14,861 nucleotides of DNA from an uncultured Clostridium sp. (lineage in GTDB: Bacteria; Bacillota; Clostridia; TANB77; CAG-508): contig USQZ01000043.1 of NCBI GenBank assembly GCA_900556975.1, forward strand, positions 1-14,861, in the 5' to 3' direction. This document shows positions 1 through 6,909 of the stretch, one piece after another (position 1 is the stretch's first letter; each line of letters starts with the position of its first letter). The notes below the pieces were generated by a model that saw only the letters and a list, made by a program, of their open reading frames with translations, was not told where the DNA came from and did not search any database. A program made the translations under genes and the position numbers.

Positions 1-57
1 TCGAACCCTCACAGGCGGTTTTGGAGACCGATGTGCTACCATTAACACTATACCCCT
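1..57 (-). tRNA. tRNA-Trp (anticodon CCA), 3' part cut by window edge
   Basis: Read on the minus strand, the molecule starts at 57 with the acceptor half AGGGGTA. A D arm (GTGT...GCAC around GG) follows, then the anticodon loop CTCCAAA with U33 before CCA, then a T-arm start GAGGG-TTCGA. The second half of the T arm and the acceptor 3' strand lie outside the window. AGGGGTA and the CTCCAAA loop are typical of bacterial tryptophan tRNAs. A simple fold leaves a U27/C43 mismatch at the base of the anticodon stem, and places U where A14 is expected. It has its own promoter just upstream, so it is probably transcribed independently of asd. Confidence 0.9.
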
Positions 58-70
58 AAATGACTTATTC

Positions 71-99
71 ATTATACAGTACGTTTTTCAAAAAATCAA
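71..99 (-). promoter_or_regulatory. Sigma-A-type promoter of the tRNA-Trp
   Basis: On the minus strand, TTGATT (99-94) and a perfect TATAAT (76-71) are separated by exactly 17 bases. The predicted transcript start near 64 leaves only a few bases of leader before the mature tRNA 5' end at 57, as expected for a tRNA promoter. The rest of 100-150 shows nothing else I can interpret. Confidence 0.75.
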
Positions 100-152
100 T
101 AGCTAAAATAAAAATTCGCAAAATTCGTAAATTATTATGAAGATTGCAGATT

Positions 153-190
153 ATTGAAGAATCAAATTATCAAAAATTTGATTCTTCAAT
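153..190 (-). terminator. Long hairpin after asd, probable terminator
   Basis: This is a perfect inverted repeat with 16-base arms (153-168 and 175-190) and a 6-base loop, starting 5 bases after the asd stop codon. It separates asd from the downstream tRNA promoter. The stem is AT-rich, and on the minus strand it is not followed by a clear U run (the sequence continues AATCTGC). It may therefore act as a weak terminator or a 3'-end stabiliser rather than a classical intrinsic terminator. Confidence 0.55.
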
Positions 191-195
191 TAAAG

Positions 196-1191
196 TTATT
201 TATTATTTTCAATTAATTTTTCTACTATTTGTATTGCATTTGTTGCAGCGCCTTTACGAATGTTATCTGCGACAACCCACAAGTTTAAACCTGAATCAAC
301 AGATTCGTCTCTACGAATTCTACCGACAAATACTTCATTATGTTCAGAAGCGTTTGTTGCTAATGGATAAGTATTTGTGGCAGGATTGTCTTGAACAATT
401 ATTCCTGGATAGTTTTCTAATGTAGAATATACATCTTTTATATCAAAATCTTTTTCAAATTCTACATTTATAGATTCACTGTGTGAATTAAGAACAGGTA
501 CTCTAACTGTTGTAGCGGTTACTTTTAAATCAGGTCGATCCAAAATTTTTCTTGTTTCGTTTATCATTTTCATTTCTTCTTTTGTGTAGCCGTTTTCAAG
601 AAATACATCAATGTGTGGAAGACAATTATTGTAGATAGGATGTGGCCATTTTTTAGGTTCTAGACCTTTTTGAGTATTGTAGAAGTCATCAACTGCTAAT
701 TTTCCACCGCCAGATACAGCTTGATATGTAGAGTAGACCACTCTTTTAATTTTGTATTTTTCATCAAGTGCTTTTAATGGAATTACTGCTTGTATGGTTG
801 AGCAGTTTGGATTGGCTATTATTCCATGATTTTTAAAAGCTGAGTCCATATTTACTTCTGGAACAACTAATGGAACGGTTGGATCCATTCTAAATGCACT
901 GCTGTTATCTACAACTATACAACCTTTTGATGCTGCTATTGGGGAGAATTTTTTAGATGTATCTCCACCTGCAGAGAAGATGGCAAAATCAAAGCCTTCA
1001 TCAAAAGAGTCTTCTTTTAATTCTCTTGTAATGTATTCCTTTCCCATAAATTTGATTTTTTGTCCCGCTGATCTTGAAGAACAAAAAAAGGCGTACTCTG
1101 AAATAGGAAGATTGAATTCTTCTAAAACTTGAAGTGCTTTTCTTCCAACTAATCCAGTAGCGCCTACTAATGCTAATTTGTATTTTTTCAT
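196..1191 (-). CDS. asd: Aspartate-semialdehyde dehydrogenase
   Basis: This enzyme reduces L-aspartyl-4-phosphate to aspartate semialdehyde with NADPH. It is the branch point for lysine/diaminopimelate, threonine and methionine, and it acts in the cytoplasm. The 331-residue protein is a normal full length for the family. The N-terminal nucleotide-binding motif is GATGLVG (about 10-16). The catalytic cysteine is C130 in NPNCSTIQ. The region 154-165 (STYQAVSGGGKL) and R230 to H237 (RVPVLNSHSES) form the substrate site, and the C-terminal LWVVADNIRKGAA stretch (304-316) is typical. The ATG at 1191 is preceded by GTGAGG at a suitable distance. It is a single-gene unit between its own promoter and a hairpin. 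It looks somewhat less AT-rich than the polysaccharide genes, consistent with a conserved housekeeping gene. The product supplies peptidoglycan and amino acid precursors and is not obviously tied to the neighbouring cluster. Confidence 0.96.
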   Translation of the reverse strand: MKKYKLALVGATGLVGRKALQVLEEFNLPISEYAFFCSSRSAGQKIKFMGKEYITRELKEDSFDEGFDFAIFSAGGDTSKKFSPIAASKGCIVVDNSSAFRMDPTVPLVVPEVNMDSAFKNHGIIANPNCSTIQAVIPLKALDEKYKIKRVVYSTYQAVSGGGKLAVDDFYNTQKGLEPKKWPHPIYNNCLPHIDVFLENGYTKEEMKMINETRKILDRPDLKVTATTVRVPVLNSHSESINVEFEKDFDIKDVYSTLENYPGIIVQDNPATNTYPLATNASEHNEVFVGRIRRDESVDSGLNLWVVADNIRKGAATNAIQIVEKLIENNK

Positions 1192-1201
1192 AATGATTAC
1201 C

Positions 1202-1219
1202 TCACTTTTATTTAAGTGA
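1202..1219 (-). promoter_or_regulatory. Small hairpin overlapping the asd ribosome binding site
   Basis: In the asd mRNA, TCACTT and AAGTGA form 6-base arms around a 6-base loop. The 3' arm overlaps the start of the Shine-Dalgarno sequence GTGAGG. Partial sequestration of the ribosome site is possible, but the stem is short and may be chance in AT-rich DNA. Confidence 0.3.
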
Positions 1220-1225
1220 TAAGAG

Positions 1226-1249
1226 AGAAAAATATAGTTATATTTTTCT
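1226..1249. repeat. Perfect palindrome at the predicted asd transcript start
   Basis: Two 11-base arms (AGAAAAATATA and its complement) flank a central GT, with no mismatch. The site lies directly downstream of the predicted asd -10 box, so it would be the first 20 or so bases of the transcript. It could be a repressor operator or a 5' stabilising hairpin. No known regulator site is recognised. Confidence 0.5.
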
Positions 1250-1257
1250 ACATTGAT

Positions 1258-1286
1258 ATTATATGAAAAAAATGAAAAAATAACAA
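1258..1286 (-). promoter_or_regulatory. asd: Sigma-A-type promoter of asd
   Basis: On the minus strand, TTGTTA (1286-1281) and TATAAT (1263-1258) are spaced by 17 bases. The predicted start near 1251 gives a leader of about 60 bases. That is too short for a lysine riboswitch or T-box, and none is seen. Confidence 0.65.
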
Positions 1287-1351
1287 TAAAAATTAATAAA
1301 ATATGATAAATTTTAAATTATTGTCATATATGAATATTATTTTTGATTTTA

Positions 1352-1380
1352 TGGACAAATTTTTTATATTATGATAAGAT
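1352..1380 (+). promoter_or_regulatory. Extended -10 promoter of the polysaccharide operon
   Basis: TGGACA (1352-1357) and TAAGAT (1375-1380) are spaced by 17 bases, with TGA immediately before the -10 box (extended -10 TGN). Predicted transcription starts near 1387, giving a leader of about 70 bases before the first gene. It is the only good rightward promoter before the operon, so it probably drives all eleven genes. Confidence 0.7.
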
Positions 1381-1386
1381 ACAAAT

Positions 1387-1458
1387 GTTAAAAATATTAG
1401 GAGAAATTAAAATATATAGATAGAACTCAAGAAGCGGATGTAAGAGAGGATAAAGAAT
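1387..1458 (+). promoter_or_regulatory. 5' leader of the polysaccharide operon
   Basis: The leader contains an AGGAG (1399-1403) with no ATG, GTG or TTG at a usable distance. A minimal ATG-TAA start-stop pair follows at 1438-1443, then the true ribosome site AGAGAGGA (about 1443-1450), 8 bases before the first gene. I recognise no named riboswitch or antitermination element. It could carry a processive-antitermination or regulatory RNA element, as many long polysaccharide operons do, but the sequence alone does not show that. Confidence 0.35.
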
Positions 1459-3006
1459 ATGAAAAAACAAATGTATATAAATTTAATTGCTCAAACAATG
1501 GCATATGCTATAAATTTAGCAATTAGCTTTTTTTTGACACCATATATTGTTAATCATATAGGTGTTGAAGCTAATGGTTTTGTAGGTTTAGCTAATAATT
1601 TTGTAGAATATGCGCAGTTGATTACTGTTGCACTTAATTCAATGGCTGGTAGATATATTACTATAAAATTGCATCAAAAAAATCAAAAAGAAGCTAACAA
1701 ATATTTTACAGCAGTTTTCTTTGCTAATTTATTTTTAGCTGTAGTTTTAACAATAGTATTTTCATTTGTAATTGTATTTTTAGGAAATATATTAAATATT
1801 TCTGCTGATTTAGTAGTTGATATAAAAATACTTTGGGCTTTGATATTTGCTAATTTCATAGTTTCTTTATTTACTTCAATTTTTTCTGTATCAACATTTG
1901 TAGCAAATAGACTAGATAAAACTGCTATTGCTAATATAAGAGGTATTGTTATAAAAGCTGCTATATTAGTCGGTTGTTATACGTTTTTTAGACCATTTAC
2001 ATTTTATGTTGGAATTGCAATGCTTGCTTTAGGATTGAATAATTTGATTAGTCATATTATTTATAAAAGAAAATTAGTTCCAGAATTAAAGATTTCAAAA
2101 AAAGAATTTGATATTAAATATGTCAAAGAATTAGTATCATCTGGAATTTGGAATTCTGTATCTAAGCTAAGTTCGATTTTGTCATCTGGATTAGATTTAT
2201 TGATTACAAACATTTTTGTAAATGCTGTTGCTATGGGAGTAATGAATTTATCAAAAACTATATCTAATATAGTACTTTCATTATTTGGAACGTTAGCTTC
2301 AATTTTTGCTCCTCAACTTACGATTTCATATGCTGAGGGTGATGTTGAAGGTATGAAGAAACAATTAATTTCTGCAATTAAATTAATGGGATTGTTTGCG
2401 GCTATTCCAATTGCTATATTAATAGGTTTTGGAAAAGAGTTTTATCAATTATGGGTTCCAAATCAAAATGCGAATTTATTAGAGTTATTAACAATTATAA
2501 CATGTTTTAATTTGATTTTTGCTTTGCCATTAGAACCTTTATATAATATTTTTACAGTTAAAAATAAAATAAAAATTTCTTCGATTGCATTGATTTCTTT
2601 TAGCATTTGTAGTATTTTAACAGTGTTTATAGGATTGAATTTTATTCATAATGAAGATGCTAAAATTATATATATTGTTGCAGTGGGAGCTTTTTATAAT
2701 GTTCTTAGATTATTAACATTTTTACCTATCTATGGAGCTAAATGCTTGGATTATAAGGTTACAACTTTTTATCCAGCAATATTAAAAAATGTATTATCTG
2801 TTATTATTTTAGTAGTATTAGCATTTGGAATTGGATTTATATTACATATTAATTCTTGGATTAAATTAATATTAGCATGTGCTATATTAGGTGTATTAGG
2901 TTTAATTATTAATATATTTATATTATTTAATAAAGAAGAAAGAAATGAAAATATTAAAGTTTTAAAAGAAAAATTGAAAAAATCAAAGGAGAAAGTGAGT
3001 GAATAA
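1459..3006 (+). CDS. wzx: Wzx-like polysaccharide flippase
   Basis: This is an integral membrane transporter of the MOP/MATE superfamily (oligosaccharide flippase, Wzx-type). It is predicted to move the undecaprenyl-PP-linked repeat unit from the inner to the outer face of the membrane. The 515-residue protein is almost entirely hydrophobic helices, about 14 by eye. The N-terminus (INLIAQTMAYAINLAISFF, then FLTPYIVNHIGVEANGF at about 25-41) is characteristic of Wzx proteins, and the tail is lysine-rich (NIKVLKEKLKKSKEKVSE) and cytoplasmic. The ATG has AGAGAGGA 8 bases upstream. It is the first gene of the operon and overlaps the next gene by 8 bases. A run of eight T residues (1528-1535) lies in the coding sequence near residues 24-27. 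Substrate specificity cannot be read from the sequence. Confidence 0.88.
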   Translation: MKKQMYINLIAQTMAYAINLAISFFLTPYIVNHIGVEANGFVGLANNFVEYAQLITVALNSMAGRYITIKLHQKNQKEANKYFTAVFFANLFLAVVLTIVFSFVIVFLGNILNISADLVVDIKILWALIFANFIVSLFTSIFSVSTFVANRLDKTAIANIRGIVIKAAILVGCYTFFRPFTFYVGIAMLALGLNNLISHIIYKRKLVPELKISKKEFDIKYVKELVSSGIWNSVSKLSSILSSGLDLLITNIFVNAVAMGVMNLSKTISNIVLSLFGTLASIFAPQLTISYAEGDVEGMKKQLISAIKLMGLFAAIPIAILIGFGKEFYQLWVPNQNANLLELLTIITCFNLIFALPLEPLYNIFTVKNKIKISSIALISFSICSILTVFIGLNFIHNEDAKIIYIVAVGAFYNVLRLLTFLPIYGAKCLDYKVTTFYPAILKNVLSVIILVVLAFGIGFILHINSWIKLILACAILGVLGLIINIFILFNKEERNENIKVLKEKLKKSKEKVSE

Positions 3007-3820
3007 TATGGCAATTCCTAAAAAAATTCATTATTGTTGGTTCGGTAGAGGAGAAAAACCAGAACTTGCAAAAAAATGTATAGAATCATGGAAAAAGTAT
3101 TGTCCTGACTATGAATTTAAAGAATGGAATGAAGATAATTTTGACATACATTCAAATAAATATGTAGAACAGGCATATAATGCTAGAAAATTTGCGTTTG
3201 TTACTGATTATGTGAGATTATATGCTTTATATTATGAGGGTGGCGTATATATGGATACGGATGTGGAAGTATTAAAGCCTATTGATGAATTTTTGAAACA
3301 TAAAGCTTTTTCAAGCTTTGAAAATAATAATACGATTCCAACAGGATTAATGGCTTCTGAAAAAGGAAATGAATGGATTAAGGATTTGTTAGATGAATAT
3401 ACAGATTTGAATTTTATTGATGAGGATGGAAATATGGATCTAACGACAAATGTGACTAGAATAACTAATTTGACTCACGAAAAATATGGATTAAAATTGG
3501 AATCTTCATATCAAGAGTTAAAAAATGGAATTGTTACTTTATATCCATATGATTATTTTTGCCCAAAGGATTGGTCTACAGGAGAGATTCATTTAACTGA
3601 AAATAGTGCAACTATACATCATTTTTCTGGTTCTTGGCATACTGCGCAAGAAAAAGAAAAAGCCAATATATATAGAGAAAAACTTGAAAAGTATATAGCT
3701 AAGTATCATGATGAAGATATTGCTAGAGAAAAATTGAATAAAGATGAATTACGTAAATTTTATCTAAAACATCCTTTGAAAGCTGTTAAAAAGATAATTG
3801 AGAAAATGAAAGGAAAGTAA
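2999..3820 (+). CDS. GT32-type glycosyltransferase (DXD, Gly_transf_sug family)
   Basis: This is a cytoplasmic nucleotide-sugar glycosyltransferase related to the OCH1/capsular polysaccharide synthesis group (GT32, 'DXD sugar-binding' domain). It probably adds one sugar of the repeat unit. The family signature PKKIHYCWFG is at residues 7-16. DYVRLYALYYEGGVYMDTDVEV at about 70-91 contains the metal-binding DTD (86-88), and a late HHFSGSW motif follows near residue 207. At 273 residues it has normal length. AAAGGAG ends at 2991, 7 bases before the GTG at 2999, so this start is preferred. The ATG at 3008 would give the commoner MAIPKKI start but sits 16 bases from that site. The overlap with the flippase suggests translational coupling. 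Donor and acceptor are unknown. Confidence 0.85.
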   Translation: MNNMAIPKKIHYCWFGRGEKPELAKKCIESWKKYCPDYEFKEWNEDNFDIHSNKYVEQAYNARKFAFVTDYVRLYALYYEGGVYMDTDVEVLKPIDEFLKHKAFSSFENNNTIPTGLMASEKGNEWIKDLLDEYTDLNFIDEDGNMDLTTNVTRITNLTHEKYGLKLESSYQELKNGIVTLYPYDYFCPKDWSTGEIHLTENSATIHHFSGSWHTAQEKEKANIYREKLEKYIAKYHDEDIAREKLNKDELRKFYLKHPLKAVKKIIEKMKGK

Positions 3821-3822
3821 AA

Positions 3823-4761
3823 ATGAAATTTAGTGTTATTGTTCCTGTTTATAATGTCGAAAAATATTTAGCTAAGTGTATTGAAAGTATAGTGAATCAA
3901 ACTAATCAAGATTTCGAATTATTACTTGTTAATGATGGAACTAAGGATAATTCCCAAAAAATTATAGATGAATATGTTGTAAAATATCCAAATAAAGTGT
4001 ATGGATTCATAAAAGAAAATGGTGGACTAAGTGATGCTAGAAATTATGGGGTTGAGAAAGCTAAAGGAGAATATATTGTATTTGTAGATTCAGATGATTA
4101 TATTGATCTAAAGCTTTTAGAAGAGTTGGATGAACAGATTAAAAAATATGAGTGGTTAGATGTAATAGGATATAACTTTGTTGACGTGAATGAAAATTAC
4201 GAAAAAATGGGAGTCACTACACGACCAATTGGAGAAAATGTTAATGGTGAAGAAGCATTTCGAAAATTGATTTTATCAAAGAAATATTTTGAACCTGCTT
4301 GGGGATTTGCTTATAGAACAAGCTTTTGGAAAAATAATAAATTTGAGTATATGAAAGGGATTTATCATGAGGATTTTGCTTTAATTCCTTTAGTTTTGAT
4401 TAAAGCAGATAGAGTTTCTTTCGTAGATTTTGATGGGTATTATTATGTTAAAAATAATAATAGTATTACTAGACAAATTAACATGGAGAAAGAAAAGAAA
4501 CTTGCAAATGATCTTTTAAAAGGATATGATTATTTGTATGAAGAATTGAAAAAAACCAATGTAAAGGATCAATATGTGAAAAAATTATTTATGTCGTATT
4601 TAGTTAATTCACTTATATATAGATTAGAGCATATAAATAAAGAATTAAAAAATTGGTATAGAAAAGAGCTTAAAAAAAGAAATGTTGCTGAATATATAAT
4701 GGAAGATACTTTTAAAAGAAAAATAAGAAAATTACTTATAAGGACTAAGAATAGAGTGTAG
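3823..4761 (+). CDS. GT2 family glycosyltransferase (first of three SpsA-like paralogs)
   Basis: This is a GT-A fold family 2 enzyme that transfers a sugar from a nucleotide donor to the lipid-linked repeat unit at the cytoplasmic face. The N-terminal strand FSVIVPVYNVEKYL (3-16) is followed by NDGTKDNS (37-44) and the metal-binding region VDSDDYID (88-95). The HEDF stretch near residue 186 fits the acceptor-side acidic position of these enzymes. At 312 residues it is the usual length, with a basic C-terminus (RKIRKLLIRTKNR) that may touch the membrane. It starts 2 bases after the previous stop, with AAAGGA inside the end of that gene. It resembles the genes at 4770 and 9158, suggesting old duplication. 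The sugar is not predictable. Confidence 0.9.
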   Translation: MKFSVIVPVYNVEKYLAKCIESIVNQTNQDFELLLVNDGTKDNSQKIIDEYVVKYPNKVYGFIKENGGLSDARNYGVEKAKGEYIVFVDSDDYIDLKLLEELDEQIKKYEWLDVIGYNFVDVNENYEKMGVTTRPIGENVNGEEAFRKLILSKKYFEPAWGFAYRTSFWKNNKFEYMKGIYHEDFALIPLVLIKADRVSFVDFDGYYYVKNNNSITRQINMEKEKKLANDLLKGYDYLYEELKKTNVKDQYVKKLFMSYLVNSLIYRLEHINKELKNWYRKELKKRNVAEYIMEDTFKRKIRKLLIRTKNRV

Positions 4762-4769
4762 AAAGAAAG

Positions 4770-5723
4770 GTGATTGATATAAAAGTTAGTATAATAGTTC
4801 CTGTATATAATACTGAAAAATACTTAAAAAAATGTTTGAATTCTTTAGTGAAACAAACATTAGATGAAATAGAAATTATTATAATTAATGATGGAAGTGT
4901 TGATAAATCACAAGAGATTATAGATGAATTTTCAAATCAATATCCTGATAAGATAAAAAGTTATATTCAATCAAATTCTGGACAAGCTGCTGCAAGAAAT
5001 TTTGGGCTAAAGAAGGCTGTGGGGGAATATGTTCTTTTTATTGATAGTGATGATTATATTGAAGTGAATACATGTGAAAAAGTTTATGGAATAGCAAAAC
5101 AAAGTGATTTGGATATATTATGTTTTAACATGTGTGAAGAATTTGAAAATAATATAGAGAAGCCAAGTAATTATTATAGCTTTAATAACTATTCCAAAAA
5201 TATAAAGTATGTATTAAATGAAACATCAGTAACTAATAAGTTGATACGTCGAAAAATATTGATTGATAATAAATTATTTTTTATGGAAGATTATATTTAT
5301 GAAGATTTAGAACTTATTCCAAGGTTAGTTTTATATACTGATAAAATTGATTTTATAGATGATAAATTATATCATTATGTAATTCATAATGATTCAACTA
5401 TGAGACAAAAAAATTATAATCCAAAATTGAATAGTATTTTTGTTGTAATTGAATCTCTTAAAAAGAAATTTGATAATACGCCATATACAAGTGAAATGGA
5501 ATATTTATGTATTGAACATTTGTTACATGGAGCTGTGTTAAGATATTTAGATTATCCAGAAGGAAATAAAGATATAATAAAAATTGCTGATATTATGAAA
5601 AAGGATTTTCCAAACTGGCGAAAAAATAAATATTATAGAAAACAAAATTTGAAATATAAAATAGTATGTGAATTAGCGTTTAATAAGAAAATTAAACTAT
5701 TGAAAAAAATTTTGAAAAAATAG
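4770..5723 (+). CDS. GT2 family glycosyltransferase (second paralog), start uncertain
   Basis: This is a family 2 glycosyltransferase predicted to extend the repeat unit in the cytoplasm. It carries KVSIIVPVYNTEKYL near the N-terminus, NDGSVDKS, then the metal-binding IDSDDYIE. EDLE later matches the acidic acceptor-side motif. Its length is about 317 residues with a lysine-rich tail. The start is odd: the GTG at 4770 lies on top of the only good ribosome site (AAAGGTGAT, 4766-4774). No ATG is available, and the TTG at 4774 is out of frame. In-frame ATA at 4779 would be 8 bases after GG, and would give MKVSIIVPVYN, the typical family N-terminus. I keep the GTG as the formal boundary; the protein is otherwise intact. 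It begins 8 bases after the upstream stop. Confidence 0.85.
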   Translation: MIDIKVSIIVPVYNTEKYLKKCLNSLVKQTLDEIEIIIINDGSVDKSQEIIDEFSNQYPDKIKSYIQSNSGQAAARNFGLKKAVGEYVLFIDSDDYIEVNTCEKVYGIAKQSDLDILCFNMCEEFENNIEKPSNYYSFNNYSKNIKYVLNETSVTNKLIRRKILIDNKLFFMEDYIYEDLELIPRLVLYTDKIDFIDDKLYHYVIHNDSTMRQKNYNPKLNSIFVVIESLKKKFDNTPYTSEMEYLCIEHLLHGAVLRYLDYPEGNKDIIKIADIMKKDFPNWRKNKYYRKQNLKYKIVCELAFNKKIKLLKKILKK

Positions 5724-5732
5724 AGGTACAAA

Positions 5733-6893
5733 TTGAAGAAAAATATATTGTTTGTAGTTGATAATTTAAAAATGGGTGGAGTAACCAAGGTCCTTGGTAA
5801 TTTGTTGAATAGATTAGATTATTCTTTGTATGATGTAGATCTTCTAATTTTACATTATTACGAGGATATGAAATTTAAATATCCATCTAGTGTAAAAATA
5901 ATTACTGCTGGTAATGACTTGAATCTTATAGATGAAAATATCGGGAAATTATTAAAAGAAAAAAATGTAATAAAAATTATTAAGAAGGCATTGTTTGCTT
6001 TTTCTATAAAAACAGGAATTATTAAGAAAAAAATATTAAATAATAGGAAAAAAGCTTTAAATAAAAAATATGATATTGAGATTGCTTTTGGTGATGGATT
6101 TCCATATTTATATACTGCTTATGGAGATGCTAAGAAAAAAATTGCATGGATGCACTCAGATGTTTTAGTAAAAGATTATTCAGCTAGATACTATAATAGG
6201 ATGAAAAAAGCAATACAAAGTATGAATGCTTGTGTTGCTGTTTCTGAAAAAGTTGGTGAATCTTATATTAAAAAATATTCTGCTAATAATGTGAATGTTA
6301 TTCAAAATGTCATAGATGACGATGAAATAATAAAAAAATCTAATTTATTGACTCAAGATATTGAATTTGATAAAAAACAATTGAATTTTATTTCAGTTGG
6401 AAGATTAGATTATTCTAAGAATTATGAAATGATGTTAAAAAATGCAATAAAATTAAAAAATGAAGGGTTTAAATTTAAAGTATATATAATAGGAGATGGA
6501 GAAGAAAAGGAAAAATTAGATAAAATTATTATTGAGAATAATATGGAAGATGTATTTATATTATGTGGAAGGCGTGATAATCCATATGTATATGTGAAAA
6601 ATGCTGATATGTTTTTACTTTCTTCAAGATATGAAGGGCTTCCTACTGTAATAATCGAGGCTTTAATTCTACATGTACCTTGTTTGTCTACTGATGTAGC
6701 TGGAGTTAAACAAATATTAAATGGAAAAGGAGGAATTATTGCTAAAAATGATGATGAAGATTTTTATATAAAGTGGAAAAATATTTTATTGAATCAAGAT
6801 GTAATTACCAAACTAAAAGATCAATTAAAAGATTATAGATATGATAATGATGTAATAATAAAGAAAATTAATAAATTATTTAATAATGCTTAG
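5733..6893 (+). CDS. GT4 family glycosyltransferase
   Basis: This is a GT-B fold retaining glycosyltransferase of family 4, cytoplasmic, and probably membrane-associated through its basic middle section (RNRKKALNKKY region). The N-terminal VDNLKMGGVTKVLGNLLNRL (9-28) is the donor/acceptor cleft glycine loop. The C-terminal Rossmann domain opens with ISVGRLDYSKNYEMML near residue 219. The EX7E motif is E301-E309 in YEGLPTVIIEAL, followed by STDVAG. The 386-residue length is normal. The start is TTG, with AGAGGT (5722-5727) overlapping the preceding TAG at good spacing; no better ATG is near the conserved N-terminus. Donor sugar unknown. Confidence 0.9.
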   Translation: MKKNILFVVDNLKMGGVTKVLGNLLNRLDYSLYDVDLLILHYYEDMKFKYPSSVKIITAGNDLNLIDENIGKLLKEKNVIKIIKKALFAFSIKTGIIKKKILNNRKKALNKKYDIEIAFGDGFPYLYTAYGDAKKKIAWMHSDVLVKDYSARYYNRMKKAIQSMNACVAVSEKVGESYIKKYSANNVNVIQNVIDDDEIIKKSNLLTQDIEFDKKQLNFISVGRLDYSKNYEMMLKNAIKLKNEGFKFKVYIIGDGEEKEKLDKIIIENNMEDVFILCGRRDNPYVYVKNADMFLLSSRYEGLPTVIIEALILHVPCLSTDVAGVKQILNGKGGIIAKNDDEDFYIKWKNILLNQDVITKLKDQLKDYRYDNDVIIKKINKLFNNA

Positions 6894-6909
6894 ATTAAGG
6901 GGTTAACAA

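Noticed and set aside
144..425. Open frame on the plus strand overlapping the 3' end of asd
   Set aside because: It lies antisense to the well-conserved asd coding sequence, has no ribosome site, and its translation resembles no protein. It is a shadow frame.
1192..1260. Lysine riboswitch or T-box before asd
   Set aside because: The predicted leader is only about 60 bases and contains neither the multi-helix lysine aptamer nor a T-box sequence with a terminator.
2769..3014. Minus-strand open frame over the end of the flippase gene
   Set aside because: It is antisense to a clear membrane-protein coding region, with low-complexity translation rich in Asn, Ile and Phe.
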